A DNA stretch of 64,000 bases from contig NZ_JH621248.1 of the NCBI RefSeq assembly GCF_000255455.1, positions 5,055 to 69,054 of the forward strand. Reading direction: 5' to 3'. Position numbers and translations under genes: made by a program. The notes under the pieces are model-generated. The model was not told the DNA's origin. It made no database searches and saw only the letters and a program-made list of their open reading frames with translations. This DNA comes from Aquimarina agarilytica ZC1. GTDB taxonomy: Bacteria; Bacteroidota; Bacteroidia; Flavobacteriales; Flavobacteriaceae. Below, in pieces: positions 27,160 to 35,751 of the stretch (within the stretch, counting starts at the first letter, position 1; the number at the start of each line of letters is the position of its first letter).

Positions 27160-28278
27160 TTAATTATAAAATAAAACACAAGTTGGCGTAGGCGCCTCAA
27201 TTTCATCAACAAAGGACAACTTACCGGTAGCCTTATCCCTTTTAAATGACACCAAATTGTTTGTTTTTTTATTAGCCACAATTATATAATCCCCCGTAGG
27301 CGAAATAGAAAAATTACGTGGCACTTGCCCTTTAGTCGGCTCTATTCCAACTAAAGTTAATGCTCCCGTAGTTTCGTCTATTTTAAAAATTGCTAACGAA
27401 TTATTATCTCCTCTATTCGAAGTATACAAAAACTTTGCATCCTTAGATATATGGATATCTGCAGCTGTATTTTTCCCTGCAAAATCTTTTGGCAATGTTG
27501 AAATTGATGATACTACTTTGTATTTCCCTTTTTTAACATTTTTAACCAAGGACACTGTGTTATCCAATTCATTCAATACATATAGTACATCTGATTTTAA
27601 AGGATGAAACGCTAAATGACGTGGCCCTGCTCCTTCAGCCATTTCTAAATTTTTACATTTTAATGGCTTTAAACTATTTCCTGCTTCATCTAATTTAGAA
27701 AACCATAAATGATTGGTTCCTAAATCAACTGATATTACTGTATCTGAATTAGGCTTAAACCAAGCCGAATGTGCATGTGGGGCTTCTTGACGATCTGTCA
27801 CTCCTTTTCCCTCATGTTGTTCTGTTGCTAATACATCCGATAATTTTCCAGAAGCGTCTAATTTAAATAACTCCGTATTTCCTCCATTATAATTTGAAAT
27901 CAACACATAATTATTCCTAATAGAGACATGACAAGGTATTTTATCGGTTTGGCTCTTACTTACCGAAACTAAACCTTTATCGGTAATTGAAAATGATTCT
28001 ACTTTACCATTCCCCCAGTTTTTATCCATATTTGCCGAAACTAAAAACTTTTTATCATCACTAAAAGCCAAATAAGATGGACTATCCGTTTCTGCAACAA
28101 TACCTAAAGATTCAAATTTTCCATTGTCATCCAAGGTGTATTTATAAATTCCTTTACTATTGGCATCAAAAGTTAATGTTCCCACATAAAATTCATGTGA
28201 TTCTTTTTTTTGTGCATTGGCCTGTAACAAGCCTAAAGCTAAAAATGCCCCTAAAAAGCAACGATACATTTTATTCAT
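27160..28278 (-). CDS. Exported lactonase-fold beta-propeller protein (copy 1)
   Basis: A 372-residue protein with a signal peptide (to about ANAQ at residue 22) and the seven-bladed propeller pattern of the YbhE/6-phosphogluconolactonase-like lactonase family: SPSYLAFSDDKKFL, EAPHAHSAWFKP, GPRHLAFHPLKSDVLYVLNELDNTVS, DIHISKDAKFLYTSNRG, PRNFSISPTGDYIIVANKK. Because it is exported, a role in cytosolic pentose-phosphate metabolism is unlikely; it probably hydrolyses an extracytoplasmic lactone or has another role. It is a tandem paralogue of the next gene upstream. Confidence 0.85.
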   Translation of the reverse strand: MNKMYRCFLGAFLALGLLQANAQKKESHEFYVGTLTFDANSKGIYKYTLDDNGKFESLGIVAETDSPSYLAFSDDKKFLVSANMDKNWGNGKVESFSITDKGLVSVSKSQTDKIPCHVSIRNNYVLISNYNGGNTELFKLDASGKLSDVLATEQHEGKGVTDRQEAPHAHSAWFKPNSDTVISVDLGTNHLWFSKLDEAGNSLKPLKCKNLEMAEGAGPRHLAFHPLKSDVLYVLNELDNTVSLVKNVKKGKYKVVSSISTLPKDFAGKNTAADIHISKDAKFLYTSNRGDNNSLAIFKIDETTGALTLVGIEPTKGQVPRNFSISPTGDYIIVANKKTNNLVSFKRDKATGKLSFVDEIEAPTPTCVLFYN

Positions 28279-28449
28279 TTAAACGTAATTATAATTGTTT
28301 CAAAAACTTAATTGCAAACGAAACAATTGTTAGCAATATTCTATTTATAAAATATGTACTTTGATTATATCCCAATTCATATAACCATTAACTGTAAATA
28401 AAATCATTTATTTACTAAAGTACCTAAAGAGCTAATATAGCTAATAATT

Positions 28450-29565
28450 CTAAAACAAAATACAAGTAGGGTTAGGCGTCTTAATTTTATCTGTAAATGT
28501 CAATTTACCTGTTAGCTTATTTCTTTTATAGGATTCTAACGTATTTGAATTTTGATTGGCTACCACTATAAATTCTTCATTTGGCGAAAAAGCAAAATGA
28601 CGTGGAAAATCCCCTCTAACATCTTCAAAACCTACTAATGTTAACTCTCCAGAATGCTCATTGATTTTGTAAATGACTATAGAATCACTTACTCCTCTAT
28701 TTGTAGCATATAAAAATTTACCATCACTAGAAATACCAATATCTGCAGCTACATTATTCCCTGATGTATTTTTAGGCAATGTACTAATAGACGAAAAGAC
28801 TTTATATTTCCCTTTTTCATTAATTTTTACTAATGATATGGTATTATCTAACTCATTAACCACATAAATCCAATCTGAATGCAATGGATGAAAAGCCAAA
28901 TGACGTGGTCCTGCTCCTTCCTTCATTTTTAATTTCTCTTGTTTTCTGGGATCTAAAGTTGAAGTCCCTGTATTTAATTCTGAAAACCATAAATGATTCG
29001 TTCCTAAATCTGGAGAAATAATAACATTAGAATCCGGAGAAAACCATGCTGAATGAGAATGTGGTGCCTCTTGCCTATTATTCACCCCTTTTCCCTCATG
29101 TTGTTCTTTTGACAAAGAGTGTGTCAACTTTCCGTTAGGCCCCAGCTTAAACAACTCGGTACTCCCTCCTGAATAATTAGCTACCAAAACATGATTATCC
29201 CTAACAGCAACAAAACATGGAGCTTTATCTGTTGGACTTTTACTTACAGGCTTTAAGCCTCGTTTTGTTCTTAGAAAAGATTCTACAATTCCTGGACCAA
29301 AACTTGGATACAAACTTACCGAAAGCAAAAACTTTCTATCATCACTAAAAGTAATATACGATGGATTTTGGGTTCGCCCAGCCAACCCTAAAGAGGTAAA
29401 CTGCCCTCTGGAATCTAACTTAAACTTGTAAATTCCTTTACTACCAACCTTTCCTTCAAAAGTACCCACAAAAAAACTATAAGCTTTTTGAGACTGGGCA
29501 TTTGCCTGAAAAGTTAAACAACACAAAGTGATCCACAAAAGACCCTTAAAAAATCTAATTGACAT
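28450..29565 (-). CDS. Exported lactonase-fold beta-propeller protein (copy 2)
   Basis: A 371-residue paralogue of the preceding gene, alignable from end to end with the same motifs (EAPHSHSAWFSP, GPRHLAFHPLHSDWIYVVNELDNTIS, PRHFAFSPNEEFIVVANQN) and an equivalent signal peptide. Divergence is substantial, so the duplication is not recent. Both face the same way with a 171-bp gap, leaving room for separate promoters. An upstream palindrome at 29663-29674 could be an operator. Confidence 0.85.
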   Translation of the reverse strand: MSIRFFKGLLWITLCCLTFQANAQSQKAYSFFVGTFEGKVGSKGIYKFKLDSRGQFTSLGLAGRTQNPSYITFSDDRKFLLSVSLYPSFGPGIVESFLRTKRGLKPVSKSPTDKAPCFVAVRDNHVLVANYSGGSTELFKLGPNGKLTHSLSKEQHEGKGVNNRQEAPHSHSAWFSPDSNVIISPDLGTNHLWFSELNTGTSTLDPRKQEKLKMKEGAGPRHLAFHPLHSDWIYVVNELDNTISLVKINEKGKYKVFSSISTLPKNTSGNNVAADIGISSDGKFLYATNRGVSDSIVIYKINEHSGELTLVGFEDVRGDFPRHFAFSPNEEFIVVANQNSNTLESYKRNKLTGKLTFTDKIKTPNPTCILF

Positions 29566-29662
29566 AACATAATTATTAAAATCTCCTAAAGCCTTTCAAT
29601 TACATTATTAAAAGCTCCAGAAACGTAGGTTACAAATTTGGGTGTTACAAAAACATTTTAAA

Positions 29663-29674
29663 GAAAACGTTTTC
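29663..29674. promoter_or_regulatory. Palindrome GAAAACGTTTTC
   Basis: A perfect 12-bp palindrome with a central CG, typical of LacI-family operators, about 98 bp upstream of the second lactonase gene and just past the FKBP stop. No LacI-type gene is in the window. Confidence 0.4.
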
Positions 29675-29686
29675 GTAACTATAGTT

Positions 29687-29716
29687 AAAAAAACATCTAT
29701 TTTGGGAATAGATGTT
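29687..29716 (-). terminator. Terminator of the FKBP gene
   Basis: AACATCTATT and AATAGATGTT form a 10-bp stem with a 5-nt loop (29692-29716). Read on the minus strand it is followed by seven T's, 25 bp beyond the FKBP stop. Confidence 0.85.
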
Positions 29717-29740
29717 ATCTATTACTCATTACTAAAAAAA

Positions 29741-30202
29741 TTATTGATTTACTTTTATTAAGTTAATATCAAAAACAAGGACCGCGCCTCCGGGAATACC
29801 CGGCCTGCCACTATTACCATAACCTAGACTTGAAGGTATTAAAAGGATGCCACTTCCTCCTTCTTTAAAATAAGTTATCCCTTCGGTCCAACCAGGAATA
29901 ACTTGACTTAAATTAAAATTTACCCCTTCTTTATTCTCATCAAAAACCTTAGCATCAGTAAAATAGCCTTTATATGCCACCTTTACATCTGATGTACTTG
30001 CTGGTTGTTTCCCTTCACCTAGTTCATTAATTACATAATATAGACCTGTATCTGTTTTTACAGCATCTAAATTATTGGTCTTAATATAAGCTTGAATTTC
30101 TTGGTCATTTTGAACCGTAAAATCTATTGTATTTGAATTATTTTCCGAATCGTTACAAGATAATAAACCGACTAAGACGAACAATGTTAATAGAATTTTC
30201 AT
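29741..30202 (-). CDS. FKBP-type peptidyl-prolyl isomerase lipoprotein
   Basis: A 153-residue lipoprotein (lipobox GLLSC, Cys16) with one FKBP domain (about 65-153): VAYKGYFTDAKVFDEN, FNLSQVIPGWTEGITYFKEGG, LLIPSSLGYGNSGRPGIPGGAVLVFDINLI. It isomerises prolyl bonds of exported proteins, anchored to the envelope. In gliding flavobacteria a lipoprotein of this kind, GldI, assists gliding and T9SS proteins, but GldI-specific residues cannot be confirmed here, so no symbol is given. Confidence 0.92.
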   Translation of the reverse strand: MKILLTLFVLVGLLSCNDSENNSNTIDFTVQNDQEIQAYIKTNNLDAVKTDTGLYYVINELGEGKQPASTSDVKVAYKGYFTDAKVFDENKEGVNFNLSQVIPGWTEGITYFKEGGSGILLIPSSLGYGNSGRPGIPGGAVLVFDINLIKVNQ

Positions 30203-30325
30203 ATCAATTTTTGCACTAATTTAGGTATTTTTAATTTTAATGTAACTAATCAAACTTTCAATAAGCCTCATTAGCCTAGTCAATAAAAATAAAAAAACAG
30301 ATATTTGCATTATAACAATACTACC

Positions 30326-30901
30326 ATGTTAGAACGAATTGCAGAACTAGACACGCAACTACTTATTTATTTAAATAATTTAGGATCAGATACTTGGGAT
30401 CATTTTTGGCTCACCTACACCGAAATGCCTACACATATCCCTTTAATGCTTTTAGTTGGCTTTTTACTTTTCAAAACATTGGGTAAAAAAAAAATTTTTT
30501 TAACATTATTATTTATAGGTGTCATGGTTACATTGACCGATCAATTCACAAATTTAGCCAAACATACATTTCAAAGGCCACGCCCTTGTAGAGTTCCTGA
30601 ACTTGAAGGCGCTATTCGCGCTATTGCCAAATATTGTGGCCGTTTTGGTTACTTTTCTGGGCATTCATCAAACAGTATGGCATTAGCTGTTTTTATGGGG
30701 CTTTTTTTAAAACCAAAATATCCTAAGTTTTTTATATTTTTAATTATATGGGCATTTGGAATGGGCTACAGCCGAGTTTACATTGGCGTACATTACCCTG
30801 GTGACTTGCTAACTGGATATAGCGTTGGTACATTAATCGCACTACTATTCCATGTATTATTCAATAAAGTTGCCACAAAGCTTAAACTAACGGATGCATG
30901 A
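30326..30901 (+). CDS. PAP2-family membrane phosphatase
   Basis: A 191-residue multi-helix membrane protein with all three phosphatidic-acid phosphatase motifs: KHTFQRPRP (KxxxxxxRP type), YFSGHSSNSM (SGH) and SRVYIGVHYPGD (SRxxxxxHxxxD). It dephosphorylates lipid phosphates or undecaprenyl pyrophosphate at the outer face of the inner membrane. Five or six transmembrane helices are visible. An in-frame TTG at 30305 would add seven residues; ATG 30326 fits the usual ER...LDTQLLIYLN start of the family. Confidence 0.92.
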   Translation: MLERIAELDTQLLIYLNNLGSDTWDHFWLTYTEMPTHIPLMLLVGFLLFKTLGKKKIFLTLLFIGVMVTLTDQFTNLAKHTFQRPRPCRVPELEGAIRAIAKYCGRFGYFSGHSSNSMALAVFMGLFLKPKYPKFFIFLIIWAFGMGYSRVYIGVHYPGDLLTGYSVGTLIALLFHVLFNKVATKLKLTDA

Positions 30902-30919
30902 TTACACTCGGATTATACA

Positions 30920-31432
30920 TTAAAAAATTAACTCATCAATAAGCTCTTTTCTTAAAACTTCCAAATCATCGTATTCATAATATTTAGACCAGGCATTAGT
31001 TAGCAATAGCCTTTTTACCTTTATTATAATTTTCTGAGTTTCTTTTGCTGTTCTATATATTGCTTGCGCTGAAGTATCTCTGGATTTGTGATCATAGGTC
31101 ACTTCCATTTTTTGATAATCTACTTTTATAAAATATGCCTTTGTAGATTCACTATTCTCATAGAAATCACCCCATTTTGCATAACCTATTCTGGAGCGCC
31201 CTTTGGACACATACATTTTATTATCGGCCGCACTTAATACCCAACGACATTTAGCTGCCCTACCCCAGTGGTTCGAAAGCCGATACACTCCTTCTTTTGT
31301 ATAAAAATAAGAACTGCCCGACTTACTCACATAATGCCAAACAGAAAAATGTAAATCCGCTGGATTTACCTCTTTATAAACCGCATATGTATTGCGATAA
31401 TAATTGTATTTATTATACATTTTTGTTTCCAA
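30920..31432 (-). CDS. Conserved-looking hypothetical protein
   Basis: A 170-residue soluble protein I do not recognise. It is rich in Tyr, Trp and basic residues with beta-type stretches (YAVYKEVNPADLHFSVWHYVSK, GVYRLSNHWGRAAKCRW, KMYVSKGRSRIGYAKWGDFY) and a C-terminal acidic helix. There is no signal peptide. It lies 9 bp after the NifU gene in the same direction as Mrp-NifU, so probably co-transcribed and perhaps functionally tied to iron-sulfur delivery; that link rests on position only. Confidence 0.7.
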   Translation of the reverse strand: METKMYNKYNYYRNTYAVYKEVNPADLHFSVWHYVSKSGSSYFYTKEGVYRLSNHWGRAAKCRWVLSAADNKMYVSKGRSRIGYAKWGDFYENSESTKAYFIKVDYQKMEVTYDHKSRDTSAQAIYRTAKETQKIIIKVKRLLLTNAWSKYYEYDDLEVLRKELIDELIF

Positions 31433-31441
31433 AAAACACGT

Positions 31442-31681
31442 TTAAGAAATATCGATCACCTCTTCAATTTGAGGTGCATATTTTTTTATTGTCATTTCAA
31501 CACCTGATCGTAATGTCATTTGATTAACACTACAAGCCACGCATGCACCTTGTAATTCTACACGCACACGCTTACCTTCTTCAATATCAACCAAACGGAT
31601 ATCACCCCCATCACTTTTTAAAAAAGGACGAATTTCTTCAAGTGCTTTTTCTACATTTTCTTGTAACTCAGTAGCTGTCAT
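31442..31681 (-). CDS. NifU-type iron-sulfur scaffold domain protein
   Basis: A 79-residue protein matching the NifU C-terminal (Nfu) domain: FLKSDGGDIRLVDIEEG, then GACVACSVNQMTLRSGVE with the CxxC pair that holds the Fe-S cluster. It transfers assembled clusters to target apoproteins. It follows Mrp with a 3-bp gap, a combination that fits an Fe-S cluster carrier operon. Confidence 0.93.
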   Translation of the reverse strand: MTATELQENVEKALEEIRPFLKSDGGDIRLVDIEEGKRVRVELQGACVACSVNQMTLRSGVEMTIKKYAPQIEEVIDIS

Positions 31682-31684
31682 AAT

Positions 31685-32833
31685 TTATTTTTTCACAGCA
31701 GCACATCCTGCCATTGTTGTAATTTTAATTGCTTCGGTAGGGGGTAAATCTTTGTTTCTTTCCACTACTTGTTGCACTACATTTTTAGTGATTTCATTAA
31801 ATGAAGTAGCTATAACTCCACTTTCCTGTAATGCAGCAGGTCTTCCAACATCACCCGCTTCCCTAACACTTTGCACTAAAGGCAACTCTCCTAAAAAAGG
31901 CACCTTTAAATCTGTTGACAAATTTTTAGCGCCATCTTTCCCAAAAATATGATATTTATAATTGGGCAATTCTTCTGGAGTAAAATACGCCATATTTTCA
32001 ACTATACCTAAAACAGGGACATTAATACTTTCTTGCTGAAACATTGCAACTCCTTTTTTAGCATCGGCCAAAGCCACATGTTGTGGTGTACTAACAACAA
32101 CAGCTCCAGTAATTGGCAAGGATTGCATAATAGACAAATGAATATCACCAGTTCCCGGTGGCAAATCCAATAATAAAAAATCTAATTCGCCCCATGCGGC
32201 ATCAAAAATCATTTGATTTAAGGCTTTAGCAGCCATAGGTCCTCTCCAAACAACCGCTTGATCAGGTGATGTAAAAAATCCAATAGATAATATTTTTACC
32301 CCATAACTTTCAATAGGCTTCATTTTTGATCGCCCATCTACCTTTACAGAAAGTGGTTTTTCATTAACTACATCAAACATAATAGGAGCCGAAGGCCCAT
32401 AAATATCCGCATCCAATAAACCCACCTTGAAACCCATTTTACTTAAGGTTACGGCTAAATTTGCTGTCACTGTAGATTTACCTACACCTCCTTTACCAGA
32501 AGCCACAGCTACAATATTTTGAATACCAGGAATTGGCTTTCCTTTAATCTCGTTTGTTTTTGGCGCATCTGGTTTTTGCTGTTGTTGAGCAACAGCTATA
32601 TTCACCTTTATTTTAGCCTTAGCATATACTTTTTCATGAATCACCTTTAGCACATCAACTTCAGCCCTTTTACGTATATGAAGTGCTGGATTTGACAACT
32701 GTAAATCAACCACCACCTCATCGGCAAAAGTGATTACATTTTTTACTGCACCACTCTCCACCATATTTTTCCCTTCACCAGCAACAGTAATCGTTTCTAA
32801 GGCCTTAAGTATATCTTCTTTTTTTAATTTCAT
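31685..32833 (-). CDS. Mrp/ApbC-type P-loop ATPase, Fe-S cluster carrier
   Basis: A 382-residue protein. Residues about 1-90 are a MIP18/DUF59-like domain; residues about 105-350 form the Mrp/Nbp35 deviant-Walker ATPase with ASGKGGVGKSTVTANLA, DADIYGPSAP and DFLLLDLPPGTGD. The family binds and transfers Fe-S clusters in an ATP-dependent manner. It is the first gene of the set Mrp-NifU-hypothetical, preceded by a TATATTTG promoter box at 32899-32906. Confidence 0.94.
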   Translation of the reverse strand: MKLKKEDILKALETITVAGEGKNMVESGAVKNVITFADEVVVDLQLSNPALHIRKRAEVDVLKVIHEKVYAKAKIKVNIAVAQQQQKPDAPKTNEIKGKPIPGIQNIVAVASGKGGVGKSTVTANLAVTLSKMGFKVGLLDADIYGPSAPIMFDVVNEKPLSVKVDGRSKMKPIESYGVKILSIGFFTSPDQAVVWRGPMAAKALNQMIFDAAWGELDFLLLDLPPGTGDIHLSIMQSLPITGAVVVSTPQHVALADAKKGVAMFQQESINVPVLGIVENMAYFTPEELPNYKYHIFGKDGAKNLSTDLKVPFLGELPLVQSVREAGDVGRPAALQESGVIATSFNEITKNVVQQVVERNKDLPPTEAIKITTMAGCAAVKK

Positions 32834-33250
32834 TTTGCCATTATCTCTTTAAAATCTAGCACCACTCCCATGTTGTTTATCTAGATTTAATCTAAGTGCA
32901 AATATAGTTTGATTATGCGTTAAAAAAAAGACTTATAACATCCACTAATCATATTAGACCCGAATTACACTACGGTACATCTATTTCTTACCAAAATCTA
33001 TCCATAAATCAGTTATACGATTTACCAACAAAAATTTCGCATATATGCTGTTTCTTTTTCACTATTCTGGCGTTAAAAAAAGCAATCGTAACTAAGGCTA
33101 TGCTTGATTTTTTTGCCTTAGACTAACAAAAAATAATTCAGCATATTTATACGAAATTATTATCAGCAAATCGTATTATTTCAATATATCTAACCAAGTT
33201 ATATTATACAATTAATTTGATTTAAAATCAATTTAATGAACAAAAACACA
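32834..33250. other. Non-coding region between the Mrp and L27 genes
   Basis: About 420 bp without a supported gene. On the minus strand a TATATTTG box (32899-32906) about 65 bp upstream of the Mrp start is the probable promoter. The remainder is AT-rich; I see no RNA gene or clear repeat. Confidence 0.45.
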
Positions 33251-33285
33251 AAAAGCCCACTGCAAAAATGCAGTGAGCTCTATTT
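33251..33285 (-). terminator. Terminator of the rplU-rpmA operon
   Basis: Around 33255-33278, GCCCACTGCA and TGCAGTGAGC form a 10-bp stem with one mismatch. The minus-strand reading ends in TTTTTG, shortly after the rpmA stop. Confidence 0.85.
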
Positions 33286-33304
33286 TTTAATAAAACTGAT
33301 TCAA

Positions 33305-33565
33305 TTATGCCTCGAAAGGAACTATTGAAACGTAAGACTTGTTGTCTTTCTTTTTAGTAAACTTCACAAGACCATCAACTTTTGCATGTAATGTATGGTC
33401 TTTACCAGCGTAAACATTTTCACCTGGTCTGTGCGCAGTTCCTCTTTGACGAATGATGATGTTACCTGCAATTGCAGCTTGACCTCCAAAGATCTTAACA
33501 CCTAATCTTTTCGATTCTGATTCTCTACCGTTTTTCGAACTACCTACCCCTTTTTTATGAGCCAT
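33305..33565 (-). CDS. rpmA: 50S ribosomal protein L27
   Basis: An 86-residue protein with the conserved L27 start [20 protein letters not shown] and the [17 protein letters not shown] core. L27 sits near the peptidyl-transferase centre, with its N-terminus reaching the tRNA ends. No N-terminal extension needing proteolysis is present. It follows rplU with a 56-bp gap, the usual rplU-rpmA order. Confidence 0.97.
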   Translation of the reverse strand: MAHKKGVGSSKNGRESESKRLGVKIFGGQAAIAGNIIIRQRGTAHRPGENVYAGKDHTLHAKVDGLVKFTKKKDNKSYVSIVPFEA

Positions 33566-33621
33566 CTTATTTCGATTTGTTTTTCGCTCTAACGCGAAAA
33601 GGATTAAACTTTAGAGTGGAA

Positions 33622-34254
33622 TTACTTCCCTCCGTCTAACTTATCTTGTAATACTTTTAACTCATCCCAGTTACCATCAGCGGCTAATTGTGCCTGCTGT
33701 GGCCATGTTCCTGGCTCTAAATGAGCTAAACGAGAACTTGCAGCAACTAAAATTTCTTTAATGTTAGCTGGTTCTGCTTTTGCTAATTTTGCAAAAGTTT
33801 CAATCCCTGCATTTGTTAAAGCCTCAGCTGCTTTTGGTCCAATTCCTTCAATTTTCTTAAGGTCATCTCCCTTTGCTGCTTTTTTAGCTGTAGTTTTTTT
33901 AGCTACTGGTTTTGCCGCTTCTTTTTTAGCTGGCTTAGCTCCACTTCCTACAATACTTTCAATTACAATTTCTGTAAGTGATTGTCTGTGTCCGTTCTTT
34001 TTCCTGTAACCTTTACGTCTTTTTTTCTTAAAAACGATTACTTTGTCACCTTTAAGGTGTCTAGAGATTTTTGCTCCTACTTGAGCTCCCTCTATAGCTG
34101 GGGCGCCAACTGTAATTTGATCTCCGTCTGCAGTAAGTAATACATTATCAAATGTAATAGTATCACCTTCATTACCTGCTAAACGATGAACAAATACTTT
34201 TTGGTCTTTTGCAACCTTAAATTGCTGCCCTGCTATCTCTACAATTGCGTACAT
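33622..34254 (-). CDS. rplU: 50S ribosomal protein L21 with C-terminal helix-hairpin-helix extension
   Basis: Residues 1 to about 103 are a normal L21 (MYAIVEIAGQQFKV, VFKKKRRKGYRKKNGHRQSLTEI). An Ala/Lys-rich linker of about 25 residues (KKEAAKPVAKKTTAKKAAKG) leads to a domain of about 80 residues: DDLKKIEGIGPKAAEALTNAG is a helix-hairpin-helix motif, and the C-terminus ends in a second helical segment with WPQQAQLAADGNWDEL. Typical L21 is about 103 residues, so this protein is twice the usual length. The extension could bind rRNA or DNA. No stop or frameshift separates the parts. Confidence 0.95.
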   Translation of the reverse strand: MYAIVEIAGQQFKVAKDQKVFVHRLAGNEGDTITFDNVLLTADGDQITVGAPAIEGAQVGAKISRHLKGDKVIVFKKKRRKGYRKKNGHRQSLTEIVIESIVGSGAKPAKKEAAKPVAKKTTAKKAAKGDDLKKIEGIGPKAAEALTNAGIETFAKLAKAEPANIKEILVAASSRLAHLEPGTWPQQAQLAADGNWDELKVLQDKLDGGK

Positions 34255-34295
34255 AGCGTAAGTATTAATATATTTATTTTTCCAATAATGGTCTG

Positions 34296-34325
34296 CAAAA
34301 GTACAAATAATCTACTAACTAACAA
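34296..34325 (-). promoter_or_regulatory. Promoter of the rplU-rpmA operon
   Basis: On the minus strand TTG (34323-34325), a 19-nt spacer and TACTTTTG (34296-34303) match the Bacteroidota TTG/TAnnTTTG promoter, about 40 bp before the rplU start. Confidence 0.6.
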
Positions 34326-34382
34326 TAGCTTCTAGTAAAAAATAACATAAACCCATCTTATTAAAAAAAATTACGATATACA

Positions 34383-34422
34383 TAAAAAAAGAAGCCTTGT
34401 ATTTTAACAAAAACAAGGCTTC
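34383..34422 (-). terminator. Terminator of the DUF4199 gene
   Basis: GAAGCCTTGT (34391-34400) pairs with ACAAGGCTTC (34413-34422), a 10-bp perfect stem, followed on the minus strand by seven T's. Confidence 0.85.
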
Positions 34423-34535
34423 CGTTCAGTTGTTACTCTGTTTACCTAAATAAGCTTCTAAAATCAAATAACTTTATAAAGTTAATATTAAACTTATTGT
34501 AATCATCAAGTAACAACATCTATATATTATTCATC

Positions 34536-35012
34536 CTAAACACTCCCTAAACCCATACTTGGTTTTCGACTGTGTGTATTCCAACTTGGTTTAAATAATT
34601 GCATATAGGCCAAGGTAAGCACCATTGTAGTTGTCATACCCATTACAAAAACAACAAAAACCACTAATCCCTCCGAAGTATTGTAATGTGTACTCCAATT
34701 ACCTAGCATAGTCGCAATATAGTCCGGCTCAATCAAACTCCCGTACAATGCAAAAAAGACACTAAAAATAATTGTTGCATTCAGCCCTGTTAAAAAAGTA
34801 GCCACAAACCCTTTTTCGTATTTAAAAAGATCTCCTTTTTCCTTTTTGTACATTTTTATAGCTAGAAACATACCATAAGCCATAATTACGCCATTAAACA
34901 AACTAAAAATTGGGTTAGTATGTAATCCAAATGATGCAAATATCAAAAAGACTAAGATAAGCACTACTGCAATACCAATTCCGAATACCATGGGGATCTT
35001 GGACTTATTCAT
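34536..35012 (-). CDS. DUF4199 integral membrane protein
   Basis: A 158-residue membrane protein with four hydrophobic helices (about residues 8-28, 33-50, 70-92, 115-140) separated by short loops, including NGVIMAYGMFLAIKMYKKEKG and YEKGFVATFLTGL, the pattern of DUF4199, a Bacteroidota family without known function. It lies downstream of gldD with a 120-bp gap and may be a separate unit with its own terminator. Confidence 0.82.
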   Translation of the reverse strand: MNKSKIPMVFGIGIAVVLILVFLIFASFGLHTNPIFSLFNGVIMAYGMFLAIKMYKKEKGDLFKYEKGFVATFLTGLNATIIFSVFFALYGSLIEPDYIATMLGNWSTHYNTSEGLVVFVVFVMGMTTTMVLTLAYMQLFKPSWNTHSRKPSMGLGSV

Positions 35013-35133
35013 AATTTAAAAGTATTACCTCTAGCATATAAAAAACTAAATTACTAGAATATTATACTCAAATTTACAAAAATGAATAGCATAGAGTAGC
35101 ATAATAAATGTTAAAATTCTACAAAACAGTCAT

Positions 35134-35751
35134 TTATTCATTATCCCAACGGATTGTCTCCATTAAATAACGCATATCACGCTGCAGGTATTTAGCCGCA
35201 GGATATAATGAATCGTAATTAGGTTTTACATTAAAATAAATAGAACCTAATAAAAAATGTTGTACACTATCTGTGACATAAAACTGAGATTGCGAAGCCG
35301 CATTCCCTAGCACATCGTAAAACATTCCATACACTCTAGACTTCTTATTCACATATTCTTTAGGAATTATTTCATCGGCCTTAACCACATGCTCTTGTGT
35401 TAAATTTTGGGCATCTGTTAGCAACTTCCTCAAATCATTATTAACCTCCCTGTAAGTCAAGTACATTGAGGCGTTCAACTTTGGATAGTTTATAATATAC
35501 CCACACTTATGCTTTTTTAACACTTTTTTTAATTGTGCATATTTATTTTTTTGAAAACTAAAACCACAAGCTGCCACACTTTTCTCATACAATGGATCAT
35601 TGTACTCCAAACTTAACAACGCCTTAGGCTTGGGCAACACTTCATCCTTACATCCCCATAAGCCAAACAACAAAAACAACAACATTCCTATAGCCCTAAA
35701 CCTAACCAACTCTACAAACATATTAACATTCTGCCTATTTTTATTTTGCAT
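35134..35751 (-). CDS. gldD: Gliding motility lipoprotein GldD
   Basis: A 205-residue lipoprotein (LLFGLWGCKD lipobox). The C-terminal half carries the GldD signature YGMFYDVLGNAASQSQFYVTDSVQHFLLGSIYF. In Flavobacterium johnsoniae GldD is needed for gliding and for the T9SS machinery in the envelope. It overlaps the end of gldE by 11 bp, and the order ssb-gldE-gldD is the known flavobacterial arrangement. The protein is full length. Confidence 0.94.
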   Translation of the reverse strand: MQNKNRQNVNMFVELVRFRAIGMLLFLLFGLWGCKDEVLPKPKALLSLEYNDPLYEKSVAACGFSFQKNKYAQLKKVLKKHKCGYIINYPKLNASMYLTYREVNNDLRKLLTDAQNLTQEHVVKADEIIPKEYVNKKSRVYGMFYDVLGNAASQSQFYVTDSVQHFLLGSIYFNVKPNYDSLYPAAKYLQRDMRYLMETIRWDNE

